Shown: positions 11,522-21,520, counted from the stretch's first letter. The stretch: 64,000 bases of DNA from Phytophthora sp. 'mugwort' (GCA_033558025.1 JAUCEF010000008.1:62001-126000), one strand, 5' to 3'. The notes: a model not told the origin generated them from the sequence alone. Translations and numbers: made by a program.

Positions 11522-12239
11522 TCTTTCTTTTGCACTGAATGGACATACGCGAAGTCCCGTCGCGCTCCATTTCCTTCTAATAGACGTGTTGAACGCTGTA
11601 CCGCGCCTTTACAAAAGGTTCAAAGTGATATCTGTGGTCCTCTTCCCGTTGATATCCTCAGCGGCTGTCGCTACTTTGTGGTCTTCATCGACAATTTTAG
11701 CTGTTACATGTTCGTATACCCGATCAAGGCACGTAGTCAACTCTTGAGTGCTATGAAAACTTCCGGATGAAAGCCTTGAACATATTCCGTCTAGGTGTTC
11801 ACACTCTGGAGTACATCAATCTACAGTACGATGTAGATATCCAAACCCTGCAAGCAGATAATGCAAAGGAGTACGAGAAGCCAGGTCGTCTCATCTTCTC
11901 GAAGTATGGAACGCACCCTCAGTTCACCAATGCGTACACTCCACAGCAGAACGGCTGGTCAATTGGACGTAATCGTGAAGCCCGAACGACTTTTATTCAT
12001 CAGCACAAATACACCACCACTGTGCTCGATCATTTCAAACACTTGGTAGCATATCCTGTTGCGACGCCATCAGACTGCGGCCATCAACAGCAGAAAATGA
12101 GTCAAAAAGTGAGTCCCCCCCCCTCTAGTTTTGCTCATATCGACGACATATTCTTGCTTATGTTTTTGTGTTGTTTTTGCTCATTATTTTTCACCGATTT
12201 GCGATGTTCGACTCCCCCTATTAGTCTCATACCACAAAA

Positions 12240-12270
12240 CTAGCGTTCGGGGCGCCCGCTCCGCGGGCGC
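12240..12270 (-). repeat. Helitron 3' terminal hairpin and CTAG end
   Basis: GCGCCCGC (12252-12259) and GCGGGCGC (12263-12270) form an 8-bp stem with a 3-nt loop. On the minus strand, CTAG at 12243-12240 follows after an 8-nt spacer and the next base (12239) is T. Helitrons typically end in CTRR shortly after such a hairpin. Confidence 0.75.
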
Positions 12271-13688
12271 GTGGGCAGTGATTAGTCACAGTAGAAATGG
12301 TTGGGCCCCCTCCGCTGCGCTCCGGAAGTTTGATCGCTTTCCTTGAAGTCACCCTTGAAAGCGCCACATATAGCTGTCCATGGGCAAAAAAAAACGGTGT
12401 TTCCAAGTAGATTCCAACGTGGTGAATCGACAGTCCTTGGGTCTTGTTGATCATCATGGCAAATGCTGGTACCACGGAAAACTTCTTTCGCCTTAGCTTG
12501 AACGGAAACTCTTTGTCATCGTCCTCGGTGAAGAAGAGGATCCTATGGATGAACACCGTCTTACCCTTGGACGGTCCTGACATCACATTTACTTCAATGC
12601 TTCACTGACGCAATGATACCACACGTAGTCGCGTTCCATTGTACAGTCCTGCGTCACCGTTCAGGTTGCGAATCATGATTATGGGCGTTCCAACCTTCAA
12701 AACAATCCAGTCGATAGATACTCTTTCGTTTCTCCTGTGAGGTGCACAGCAACGATATCATTGATACGTTAAACACTTGCGTTGGTCGGCGCCAGGATGG
12801 CGCGCTCAGCAAAGTACTCATCTGGTAAGTCATCACCTGCATACAGTCGAACGCGTGGGCTCCGTCGCCCAGGAGAAGGTTGAAGTTTGGGGCTGGTTCC
12901 ATGTCCTCGTCGTCTTGGGTTTCTTCGTCGGCCACGGGTCTACGGGCCTGAGGCTCAGGAAACACGCACATGTCTCGAGGAAGACATATGTCGTTTTCAC
13001 TAAATCCTCGTTGACTGGGTAACGACCCTCACCGATCTGAAGTAAAAACTCGGAAAACTCTGCAAACTCTGCAGCGGTACCAGGGTCTGAGGCCGTCCGT
13101 ACACGCATATTCTCAGTCAAACGTACTTGGCGCAAGTGGCTACACAGGGGCGAGCTCTTAAAGCAAGCGTTAATCATTTCCGCACGGGTAGCATTCTTGA
13201 GCACCGGTAGAATTTGACAGTGATCGCCGCTGAACACCATCATTTCTCCTCCGAACGGCTCCAATTCGTTCTTCATAATATCCCGAAAAGTCCTGTCCAC
13301 TGCCTCAAAGCAAGCTCGATTCATCATCGGCGCTTCATCCCATATAAATCAAGCTCGCCCTGCGAATTAACTCCGCCTTCTGGCTTTGCCAGGACAGGCT
13401 GCAGGTCGAAAACTCCGTCAGCTTGAGCGCGACACGGAACGTTGAGTGTGCCGTGAGTCCGCCTGTCAACAGGGTTGCCGCAATGCCACTTGAAGCCACT
13501 GCGATAGCAATTTTCCGCTGCTTACGAACGTGTGCAAGTAGCTGCTCCAACAGAAACGACTTCCCTGTCCCACTTGGACCGTCCAGGATAAATAGTTTCT
13601 CTCCTTTCACTGGATGGCTTACAGCCTGGATGACTTGGTCGAACTGCCCTGAAGGTACCAGTTCTCCCAACAGGCGGAAACCCGACAC
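12249..13688 (-). pseudogene. Helitron PIF1-like helicase, C-terminal part
   Basis: Motif order on the minus strand fits a superfamily-1 PIF1-type helicase. Walker A is DGPSGTGKS (near 13,580), followed by ASSGIAATLL. Walker B is WDEAPMMNR (near 13,330). FSGDHCQILPV lies near 13,220, VRLTENMRV near 13,110, FAMMINKTQG near 12,455 and LYVALSRVTS near 12,360. The helicase unwinds DNA during rolling-circle transposition. A one-base shift falls exactly between the end of the Walker A segment (stop near 13,335) and Walker B. Further shifts lie at about 12,830-12,980 and 12,600, so it is inactive. The last codons run through the terminal hairpin. Confidence 0.8.
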
Positions 13689-13878
13689 CGTATAAGTAAT
13701 TTATTACGCACATATGCACTTACACTTACCCTGCGGGGCGGTCTGTGCGCGGGTCCATAGCTCCTTGTCCTCGTAGACGCCGCGTCGTCCGCCCGCTTCC
13801 TCGCTCCGCCGCTGAATTGGATTGACAGGTGTGACTGCGAGATCCGTCTAAGTTCGATTATTTCCGCTTAGGTTCGGT

Positions 13879-14103
13879 TTAATCGTCAAGCTCGGCTATT
13901 TTTGCAATTTCGGGCATAGTTTTGCAGTCTGGACAGTAGTGGCAATCGGTGTGATAGGTGAGTGAAGTGTTGCAATCGCCGAGGGAAAGGATGCCAAAAG
14001 AGAGGCTGAGGCGACAGGGGAAGGAGTGACAAGACGGACAGACAGGTTGCTTTCTTAGTAAGGAGGGAATGTGTTCACGCTCAAATAACAATTTTTCAGC
14101 CAC
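13879..14103 (-). CDS. Possible small Cys-rich protein, divergent to MnmG
   Basis: This is a 74-codon frame whose ATG lies only 5 bases from the MnmG ATG on the other strand. It contains two cysteine clusters, VCPSCHSFPC and DCHYCPDC, that could form a zinc ribbon. I do not recognise a family. The start overlaps the putative core promoter of MnmG, which argues against it being a real gene. Chance is the more likely explanation. Confidence 0.2.
   Translation of the reverse strand: MAEKLLFEREHIPSLLRKQPVCPSCHSFPCRLSLSFGILSLGDCNTSLTYHTDCHYCPDCKTMPEIAKIAELDD
14079..14097 (+). promoter_or_regulatory. Oomycete Inr + FPR core promoter
   Basis: GCTCAAATAACAATTTTTC closely matches the oomycete composite core promoter consensus GCTCATTYYNCAWTTTNYY, with three mismatches in the Inr half and a perfect flanking promoter region. 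It lies 12-30 bases upstream of the MnmG ATG, a usual distance for oomycete genes, and would set the transcription start at or just after the CA. Confidence 0.65.
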
Positions 14104-14108
14104 TCATC

Positions 14109-16398
14109 ATGCTGGCGCCCCGTCGGCCCCACGTCGCGCCCCAAGTGCGCCGCGCTGCGCTCCGAGCGCTATGCAGCGCCGTTGCTCCATCCCACTTCGA
14201 TGTGATCGTGGTCGGCGGCGGTCACGCAGGCTGCGAAGCTGCCGCAGCGGCCTCCAGAACCGGTATGCGTCCAAATGATAATTGTGTCAACGCTTCTTGA
14301 CAGCGCTAAAGATCAATGTACTAACAGTATTTTGCGTACTGTGGCCACGTTCACGACATTTATCCAATGCATTTCAGGTGCTAAAACCGCGCTGGTGACG
14401 CAAAAGCTGGCAACAATTGGCGAAATGTCGTGCAACGTACGCAACATTTCACACTCATAGGCATTTGTCAAGGGTTGCTGCAAATGGCTCACTGACCTTA
14501 ATGTGAATTGTTGTATACTATGACAGCCGTCCATCGGTGGTGTGGGCAAAGGCACTTTGGTGCGCGAGGTGGACGCTATGGGAGGCCTCATGGGGCAGGT
14601 GGCCGACTCGGCTGGCATTCAGTTCCGCGTGCTCAATTCGACCAAGGGTCCGGCGGTAAGAGGCCCGCGAGCTCAGATGGACCGAGATCTATATCAGCAG
14701 GGTATGCAGAAGGCGCTCAAGAATTTGCCGAACCTCTGGCTAGTGGAGGATGGGGTGAACGACCTCATGCTGGAGAATCTGAATGAGGACGAGGTGGAGG
14801 AGCGTGTGAAGGGAGTGGTGACGTCTTCCGGTCGTGAGATCCAGGCGTCGCAGGTGGTTATTACGACGGGTACATTTCTCCGAGGCATGATCTATCAAGG
14901 CCCCAATATTCGCATCCCGGCGGGACGACACATGCGTGACTCGGACGGACTCGAACCACCGGCTGTGGGTCTGGCACAGACCCTGGAGCGCTGCAATTTC
15001 CCGCTTGGCCGCCTCAAAACAGGAACTCCGCCACGGCTTGACGGTCGCACGATCGACTACACGGGACTGGAAATTCAGCCCAGTGACGACCCACCAAAGC
15101 CATTTTCGTTCCTGAATGAGCACAAACAGGTGCCGCTTGCAGACAAGCAGGTCTCTTGCCACGCTACCTACACAAACGAAGAAAGCCACCGCATTGTCCG
15201 TGAGAACCTGCACATGCTGCCGCAGTATGACGGTGGCAGGGACGGTGAAGGTGTGGGTCCCCGATACTGCCCGTCAATCGATGCCAAAGTTGTTCGGTTC
15301 GCTGACCGCTCGAGGCATCAGCTTTGGCTTGAACCCGAGGGCTTGAACACACACATTGTGTATCCGAACGGTATCAGTACCGCGCTGCCTGCAAAACTGC
15401 AGCTTGAGTTGCTCCGCACCATAAAGGGACTGGAGAAGGTGGAACTTATACGCGCTGGATACTCCGTCGAGTACGACTACGTGGACCCGCGATCGCTGCA
15501 CCCGACGCTCGAGACGAAGAAACTGCGTGGACTTTACTTGGCCGGTCAAATTAATGGCACGACGGGGTACGAAGAAGCTGCAGCGCAGGGTATTGTGGCC
15601 GGTATGAACGCTGGATTGAGTGCCATGGGACGTGAGCCTCTCGTTCTTGATCGAGCCGATGCCTTTACGGGTGTGCTTATCGATGATTTAATCTCGTTGG
15701 GCACGACGGAGCCGTACCGAATGTTCACTTCCCGGTCGGAGTTCCGTCTCCTGCTTCGCGCAGATAATGCCGACCTACGACTCACTCGCAAGGCGTTCGA
15801 GCACGGCACTGGCATTCCGGAGGAGCGTATGGAGATACTCGAGCATAAGGAGAAGGCCATGGCGTACGCTCGGAAGTCTCTGGACGAGTTTGTGCGTGAC
15901 CCGCATGAGTGGAACCGCTACGGGGTCAAGGTGGGTCTCGACGGAGTTAAGCGCAGCGCTGCACAGATTCTCGCCTTCTCGACTGTGGCGCCGCAGGATA
16001 TTGAACGCATCTGGCGTGAAGCTGGCTACGAGCACGCGGACGCGTTGCCCGACGAGATCAAGGAGCTCATGAAGACGGAATGTTTGTACGCGACGCAGCT
16101 ACGTGCCCAGCACCAGGAGATCCGCGTCTTCCGTAACAAGCAGCACGTGCAGATCCCCGAGTGGGTTGATTACTCCGAGCTGCCCATGATCTCGAACGAG
16201 GAGCGTGAAAAGCTGCAACGGGCTCAACCCGCCACCATCCATGCAGCCAGTCGCATCGCAGGTATCCGCTCAGCGACGCTGTTGTTGCTCTACCAGTACG
16301 CTATGCGCCAGACACACGACGGACTCACCAAGAAGCAGCGTAGACGCAGAGTCATCGCTCAACGCAGCAGTGATGCTAAGAAAGTAGCAGCAACGTAA
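14109..16398 (+). CDS. MTO1: tRNA uridine 5-carboxymethylaminomethyl modification enzyme MnmG/MTO1, mitochondrial
   Basis: The enzyme (GidA/MnmG, MTO1 in eukaryotes) works with the GTPase MnmE/GTPBP3. Together they build the 5-taurinomethyl or carboxymethylaminomethyl group on the wobble uridine of mitochondrial tRNAs, using FAD. The gene is spliced. Exon 1 is 14109-14262, an intron with GTATGC...AG spans 14263-14377, exon 2 is 14378-14436, an intron with GTACGC...AG spans 14437-14526, and exon 3 is 14527-16398. This gives 694 residues. Joining the exons restores [20 protein letters not shown] (Rossmann FAD site), [14 protein letters not shown] and VREVDAMGG. Downstream are [57 protein letters not shown] and the C-terminal MnmE-interacting region ([13 protein letters not shown]). 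The Arg/Ala-rich first 28 residues look like a mitochondrial presequence. The reading frame is intact. Confidence 0.96.
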
Positions 16399-16543
16399 TA
16401 TATTCTTAAGTAAAGTCAAGCAATGCATGTATCTATCTATTCAATTGTATCCATATCGAGCGGATCTTTCTAGCGCGACGTTTCGAGTGCCTCATGTCAC
16501 TCTTCAACATCGCGCAAGACACTGAAGCAAAGCTTTGAGCCTC

Positions 16544-18172
16544 ATGGGAGCAGCATCGTCGTCCGGTTTGGTGGATTCCGTGCTGGATGGAGACATCCAG
16601 CGGCTCAAAACAATTCTACACAGTCACGAGGACGAGGGCAAAGACTCGGCGTGGGAATTAGAGCTCGAAGAGGCTGTCCACACAGTGGTGGCCTCAGACC
16701 TCGAGTCAGGACAACATCTTCAGCAGTTGCTGATCGCCTTGGAACTATTGTTGCACACTCGAGCAGGTGTTTGGAGCTCCACGGCTTCCAGTCAAGACTT
16801 CAACGATGACAATGACGATAGGAATGATACCAGCGCCACGAGTAACTCGGCAGGGTGGTCAGCCTGTCATCGAGCCTGTGCGACAGGGAATCTGGCCTTT
16901 GTGGCCTTTGTATTACAACACCATCCGGCACAGTTTGAACTGCAGATTCGCGATGCTTTTGGTCTCTTCCCGATCGATTTGGTGCCGCCTGAACTGCTCA
17001 TGAGTGCGGAAGAGGTAGCTGAGAATCTCCGAGACGAGGCCGACAGTCTCAAGCCTGGAACAGCGCGTACCCGTCGCTGCCTCGCAGTCCAGCGACTACG
17101 AGAACGAAAGGCGAAGTTACAGGACGAGCAGGTGCGTAGTCTTCTGGGGGAGTCGCAACTTGCAGCTACCAGCCTAATGAGCAACCAAGAAGAAGAAACC
17201 CCTCGCACTTGTGAGTTTTATGTGGCGTTTGAGCCGCGACGAGAGCATCTTTCGGATGATCAATCTTGCAATATGGGGCACGTGCATGAACGTGGAGCGT
17301 TGCTGCGAGTGAATTATCGTGTTCCACGTACGGAGCTATTCCTCCATGGATACTTTCAGCTGATTTGGAGGGAGCTCGGAGATCCTCGAAGCGAGGAGCC
17401 ACATTACGACTCCCGCGTCACAAGACTTCGAGATGAGAACGCGAGATTCCTAGATCAGGAAGCTCCGGTTAAACCGCAGCAGCCAATGCCGCTTCACGAG
17501 GACCAAGAGGTCCAGATAGAAACGGGTGAAGTATTAATTTCTCGCACTTTTGATGACCCTAATGTAAGCCCCGTGGTGGAAGGCTGTTTCACCGTTGATG
17601 TGACCCATTTGCCTGCTGATAGCGTCTGCCACGTACTCTTCATTGCGTGTGATCGGCGTATGCTTCATCGAACTATTGCTTTGAGCACGGAAGGTCTTGC
17701 AATACAACCTCCCGATATTAATGACTCGGACAGTGATGATTATTTCTCGGACTCTACGAGTGAAGACGAATACGAACAAGCTGCCTCTAAACAGAAGCAG
17801 AGGCTGGAGACAAAAACGCAGCCAGGTTACACGTTTTTCGTTGGAGGTGAGGAGTTCTCGCACCCGAATTCAGTTTTCGCTGGTCAGAGTTTCCCCCATG
17901 TGGAAGCCTTTGAGAGTTTTTTGCGCGACCTCCGACTGAAGAAACAGCGTCGTTTACAGGAAAAACAAGAACAGCAAGTGCGTCTGGGGCAAGTCAGAAA
18001 GCAGGATATGATCGTACAACAACAGCAAACCGGCCAGGAAGTGGTGAGCAAAAGCGATAGATCTAAAATTCCAGCAACATGGCAGGAGGACGTTACTCGA
18101 CCAACAGAGAAGTTTACCGACAATGGGGAACACAACTACAACAACGAGGAGGACTATGACACTCGAGATTAG
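16544..18172 (+). CDS. Ankyrin-like repeat protein with N-myristoylation signal
   Basis: The protein has 542 residues from the ATG at 16544. The N-terminus MGAASSSG fits an N-myristoylation signal (Gly2, Ser6), which predicts membrane attachment after Met removal. Residues about 105-155 (WSACHRACATGNLAFVAFVL... then DAFGLFPIDLVP) look like two degenerate ankyrin repeats. A charged helix (RLRERKAKLQDEQVRSLLGE) follows. The middle part (about 215-400) is a beta-rich region I do not recognise. An acidic tract (SDSDDYFSDSTSEDEYEQ) and a Gln/Arg-rich coiled-coil (KKQRRLQEKQEQQVRLGQ) close the protein. It starts 145 bp after MnmG on the same strand and ends 225 bp from the converging START-FYVE gene. 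No introns are apparent. The specific function is unknown; a membrane-tethered scaffold is inference. Confidence 0.85.
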   Translation: MGAASSSGLVDSVLDGDIQRLKTILHSHEDEGKDSAWELELEEAVHTVVASDLESGQHLQQLLIALELLLHTRAGVWSSTASSQDFNDDNDDRNDTSATSNSAGWSACHRACATGNLAFVAFVLQHHPAQFELQIRDAFGLFPIDLVPPELLMSAEEVAENLRDEADSLKPGTARTRRCLAVQRLRERKAKLQDEQVRSLLGESQLAATSLMSNQEEETPRTCEFYVAFEPRREHLSDDQSCNMGHVHERGALLRVNYRVPRTELFLHGYFQLIWRELGDPRSEEPHYDSRVTRLRDENARFLDQEAPVKPQQPMPLHEDQEVQIETGEVLISRTFDDPNVSPVVEGCFTVDVTHLPADSVCHVLFIACDRRMLHRTIALSTEGLAIQPPDINDSDSDDYFSDSTSEDEYEQAASKQKQRLETKTQPGYTFFVGGEEFSHPNSVFAGQSFPHVEAFESFLRDLRLKKQRRLQEKQEQQVRLGQVRKQDMIVQQQQTGQEVVSKSDRSKIPATWQEDVTRPTEKFTDNGEHNYNNEEDYDTRD

Positions 18173-18396
18173 CTGGAGTCTTCTTCGTAATTCGTATGTA
18201 CTTAGTTGTCTGGAATCAGTGCGCTCTCTTTTAACCTTTTGATAACAAGTGGAAACAACGCCTTTTTTACACTTCACACGACACTCGCATGTTCGTTCCC
18301 TGTCCATTTTGCTAAATAAACATTTCTGCAAATCTACGTAGTACTTGAAGTAAACACTACAAAAGCTTCATTTGCTTAATAGATCTCGCTGCTGGT

Positions 18397-20670
18397 TCAG
18401 AACTTGAGCGGAATCATGTCATTGGAGCCCTCTGCGCGGTTGAGCGCCTTCATCTGGCGACTATCATCGAATACAACAAAGTCCATTTTACTCGACAGTG
18501 CTGCACGTTTGGTCGTCGGATTCAACTGAATCAAATCGCTGTGTGCGCTACCTGATGAGTACGACGACTTTTGTGAGTGTGATGGGGACAAACCTCTGTG
18601 ATAGACCTTCTTGTTCTCTGGACTCAGCTCATAATCTGACTGATACGGAGGCTGGTAGTGATGACCATTCAATGGTGGTCGGCGGTTCATTTGCAGATTT
18701 GCTCGTGCGTTAGCTTCACGAATGAGTCTTTCGGTATCTTGCACTTCTTCCTGTGCCATGGTCGAGTAGTTGAACTGACTGTAGTTGCTGCCTTCGTTTG
18801 TGGCGTCAGTAGTGGCGTAACTCGCGCGGTTATCCGACGCTCGGCTGTTGCTCTTGTAAACGAGATCGATTTGCTCGTCATCGTCCATGACAGTCATCAT
18901 ACTGGGCGCCACGGAACCTCTTGGAGATAATGCTAAGCCGTTGAGTGAGAGGATGTCCGGGTCTCGAGCCAAAAAGGCATTCAGCGAGGCGTCTGAGGCC
19001 GAGAAGCTGCTGGGCGTGGGGTTCAAGCTCATTGAGGTCGAGATGATCGGCATTTTGCCCATGAATTCAGCCGAGCTCGTAGATGAGAAGAGCGCGAGCT
19101 TTTCGTGGTCATCGGGTGAGAGACCCGAGTACGAGCTGCTGCTGATTGTAGAAAAACTCATCATCTGGTCAGAGTACTGCTGGTATTGTGGGTAGTCTCC
19201 AGCACGCATGGGCATCACCTGATCCCGTTCGAAGTCACTGCATCGTCCTGGGTATGGTGGCTGTGGGCCGTGAATACTGCTGTTACCAGAGTTCCGGTTG
19301 TCCTCATTCTCCATGAGGCTCGCGTTTCCAAGGCTGCCGCCATCGCTGCTGCTTCTGATGACACGGGGCTCGTGCTGACTTCGAGCGTGATGTAACATCG
19401 CCAAATTCATCTGCAGCTCGGACATGCATGTGTTGCACCCGCGAGTTTCCATGAACTCCTCCGTGTTGTCCCTCCAGGCGTTTGGAGAGGCGTTCTCGCT
19501 CCGTCCGCTGTAGTTGACGTCGAACGATGCCATGTTGACGAAGCCTGAGCATGAACCACAAACTGCCTCACCACAGAATCGGCAGTGATGCCGTCTCCTG
19601 TATGTACGGAACGTTTTGAGGCACAGAAAGCACTGATCACTGTCTGTCCACGTCATTTTACTCAGGTGTTGCGAAGCCTGCATCGTGACTGCAGGTTTCG
19701 CTGCCTCCGCTAAGTGGCTCACGCCCAGTGCGAGCGTCTGTAGCCACTTGCGGTACTTTTTAGCTACTTCATGGCCAGCCGCCAGTGCCACCCGCATTCG
19801 CGGGCTCTGTGACACCCCCTTGAGCACGAGTTTCGATGGCATCAGCGACAGAAGCACGCTCACACGCACCATGGGACCATTGCAGTCTTCATCGACCAGC
19901 TCCTCGACAGTTACACCTGAATTCCGGAAGTGAAGACGGTCCGTCTTCGAAGACTTTGGCAGCTCCGGAATGTCCTTAAAGTTCATGCTAGAGAACGTGT
20001 GCACCCCGATAAGTCTCGACCCCGTCACAGGTTGAGGTTGGTGAGGGACTCCCGCGACCCGGCGCCCAACTCGCGTGAGTTTATCACTGATATACGCACG
20101 CTCGAACACATCCTGGTAGCAGACCATGGTAAAGTCTCGGTGTCCGTCCAGACCGCCCAGTTTGGAGAAAGATCTCAGTGTGATCCAATTGGCACTATAC
20201 CCGTCGTCCTCACTGAAGAGATGCCATCCACCTTTGCCGCCTTCGCTGTCCGGACTCGGTGCGTACGGGGGTGGAGTCGTACAGCTCAGGGAATCCACGA
20301 CGACGCCACTCTCGAATTGTTTGTCGAATATCGTTTTCATGATGTCTCGGAAGTCCTCGGACGTGCTGGTCCGTAGTACGTCCAGCATTGTGTTGACGTC
20401 GGCCCTAACGGTCGTGACGGCCCGGACAAGGTAGAACTCGGACGGGTGGCCACCCCCTCCCTTGCCGAACGTGCGGACAGTGCTTACCTTGCTCGAAAGG
20501 GACTCGCCCGTCATCTCGTACACCTGAATACCGTTTTTATCATTCAGCAGTTTCCAGTCGTGGGTGGTGACGGTGGCCAGCAATGCCAAGTCGACCGCGT
20601 CCTCGCGAACGCGCTCGAGGATCCTGGCCGACGGAATCGCAGCCCGTCTGCCCGCGTGGTCCGAACTCAT
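18397..20670 (-). CDS. START domain and FYVE zinc-finger protein, long form A
   Basis: The protein has 757 residues in one exon. A START-like lipid-binding domain covers about residues 15-315. The FYVE zinc finger covers 341-415. It has Cys pairs 347/350, 363/366, 371/374 and 412/415, a WTDSD N-terminal box and the basic RRRHHCR motif that recognises PI3P in canonical FYVE fingers. The loop between the sixth and seventh Cys is long (37 residues). A disordered Ser/Asn-rich tail follows, with RDPDILSLNGL (bases near 18,930-18,965) and the extreme C-terminus FVVFDDSRQ...NDMIPLKF. Both tail motifs recur in the paralog at 35,540. The START-FYVE combination is expanded in oomycetes. A role in endosomal lipid sensing or transfer is inferred from the domains. 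The gene lies head to head with a second paralog (ATG at 22,348). Confidence 0.92.
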   Translation of the reverse strand: MSSDHAGRRAAIPSARILERVREDAVDLALLATVTTHDWKLLNDKNGIQVYEMTGESLSSKVSTVRTFGKGGGGHPSEFYLVRAVTTVRADVNTMLDVLRTSTSEDFRDIMKTIFDKQFESGVVVDSLSCTTPPPYAPSPDSEGGKGGWHLFSEDDGYSANWITLRSFSKLGGLDGHRDFTMVCYQDVFERAYISDKLTRVGRRVAGVPHQPQPVTGSRLIGVHTFSSMNFKDIPELPKSSKTDRLHFRNSGVTVEELVDEDCNGPMVRVSVLLSLMPSKLVLKGVSQSPRMRVALAAGHEVAKKYRKWLQTLALGVSHLAEAAKPAVTMQASQHLSKMTWTDSDQCFLCLKTFRTYRRRHHCRFCGEAVCGSCSGFVNMASFDVNYSGRSENASPNAWRDNTEEFMETRGCNTCMSELQMNLAMLHHARSQHEPRVIRSSSDGGSLGNASLMENEDNRNSGNSSIHGPQPPYPGRCSDFERDQVMPMRAGDYPQYQQYSDQMMSFSTISSSSYSGLSPDDHEKLALFSSTSSAEFMGKMPIISTSMSLNPTPSSFSASDASLNAFLARDPDILSLNGLALSPRGSVAPSMMTVMDDDEQIDLVYKSNSRASDNRASYATTDATNEGSNYSQFNYSTMAQEEVQDTERLIREANARANLQMNRRPPLNGHHYQPPYQSDYELSPENKKVYHRGLSPSHSQKSSYSSGSAHSDLIQLNPTTKRAALSSKMDFVVFDDSRQMKALNRAEGSNDMIPLKF

Positions 20671-21520
20671 GGCTCGAGCTGATGATCTCGAAATGCCAAA
20701 GGTTCAATCAACTTGACTTTCGGCTCAGGCCTCTCAAAAGTATCCGCTAACCTCCAGCTACGTGTCTGTTTGGCGAATGATATTGTGCATTGCAGAAGAA
20801 GGCAGTCGCATCGTCAGAGACGTATTTGATCTCATCCCCATGGTCAGGAGAGTGCTCATACCACTGTAGGATTTTTGTTTAAAATGAGGCCGCGGTGCCG
20901 TTTTAGCGGCAAAGAGGCGGGTTGAATGCAGCAGGCAAAACGAATCCATGTTTGATGAGGTGGAGGATGAAGACTACATGGAGAGCAATGATTAATGGAT
21001 TTTTGGACTGACATTATTGAAAATTTTACATCGCTTTGGCGGCATGCATGCAAAAGTACTCGGCGTCCAGGAATACTCAAGCAATAATAGTTTGTACTGT
21101 ATTTTCTTTTCTTTCAAGCAGTAGAGGCGGTACTGGCGACCAGGTTGAAAGTCCGGGCAGATTTCTCGCTTAGACTTTTGTGAGCATCACCATACAGCTA
21201 ACAGCAATAGTACTCGACCTGATTCCACACCGAAATGTTCGCTCAAGCCGTGAAATTACGATAACGCATTGCGCGTTTGTTCTCCAAATGCTGCAACAAG
21301 GTGCTGGTGAAGATTTCCTTTTCAGTCACCAACTGTAGTTTCCTTTAATTCACGACCGCGGTTTTAGTGGACAAACATCGGGATTCTAATACTGTGAGAT
21401 GTCTGCTGCGTCTCGCACAGCGGAAGCACCGGACTCTGATGTGACAGGTCACTTAATTAAATTGCTGATTATTTCGACAGCGCGAAGTCCACCGAAGGTT
21501 AACTCGTAATGTAACGTTGA
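20671..21520. other. Intergenic, upstream of START-FYVE A
   Basis: This is the 5' flank of the minus-strand START-FYVE gene. No convincing coding sequence or Inr+FPR match is visible. Short frames exist on the minus strand (20,758-21,080) without recognisable features. Confidence 0.4.

Larger units (their letters stand above)
11375..12060 (+). pseudogene. Copia GAG-pre-integrase and integrase fragment
   Basis: LLLLHRRLGHPNVCVLQAL is the GAG-pre-integrase HHCC entry (near 11,400-11,460). The integrase core follows in another frame: SDICGPLPV with the first catalytic Asp, YFVVFIDNFS, then LQADNAKEY with the second Asp and AYTPQQNG (near 11,940-11,955). The second zinc-ligand pair of the HHCC domain is replaced by two consecutive perfect hairpins (11,467-11,521). 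Confidence 0.75.
10090..12090 (+). mobile_element. Ty1/Copia retrotransposon fragment, no LTRs seen
   Basis: Gag, protease-like, GAG-pre-integrase and integrase segments follow in Copia order. Reverse transcriptase and RNase H are missing, as are both LTRs. The left edge abuts the LINE (about 10,060-10,090) and the right edge abuts sequence next to the Helitron terminus (12,240). A nonamer-rich Arg/Gly tract (10,800-10,880) and two perfect hairpins (11,467-11,521) lie inside. Confidence 0.8.
12240..13700 (-). mobile_element. Helitron, 3' half
   Basis: The element contains the C-terminal helicase of a Helitron rolling-circle transposon and a canonical 3' terminus. Read on the minus strand, a GC-rich hairpin is followed eight bases later by CTAG (a CTRR end) and then T, which fits insertion between A and T. 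The Rep (HUH) nuclease half and the 5'-TC end are not visible, so the copy is 5'-truncated near 13.7 kb. Confidence 0.75.

Noticed and set aside
14740..15213. A 157-codon minus-strand frame inside MnmG
   Set aside because: It lies entirely within a strongly conserved MnmG exon on the other strand and has no features of its own.
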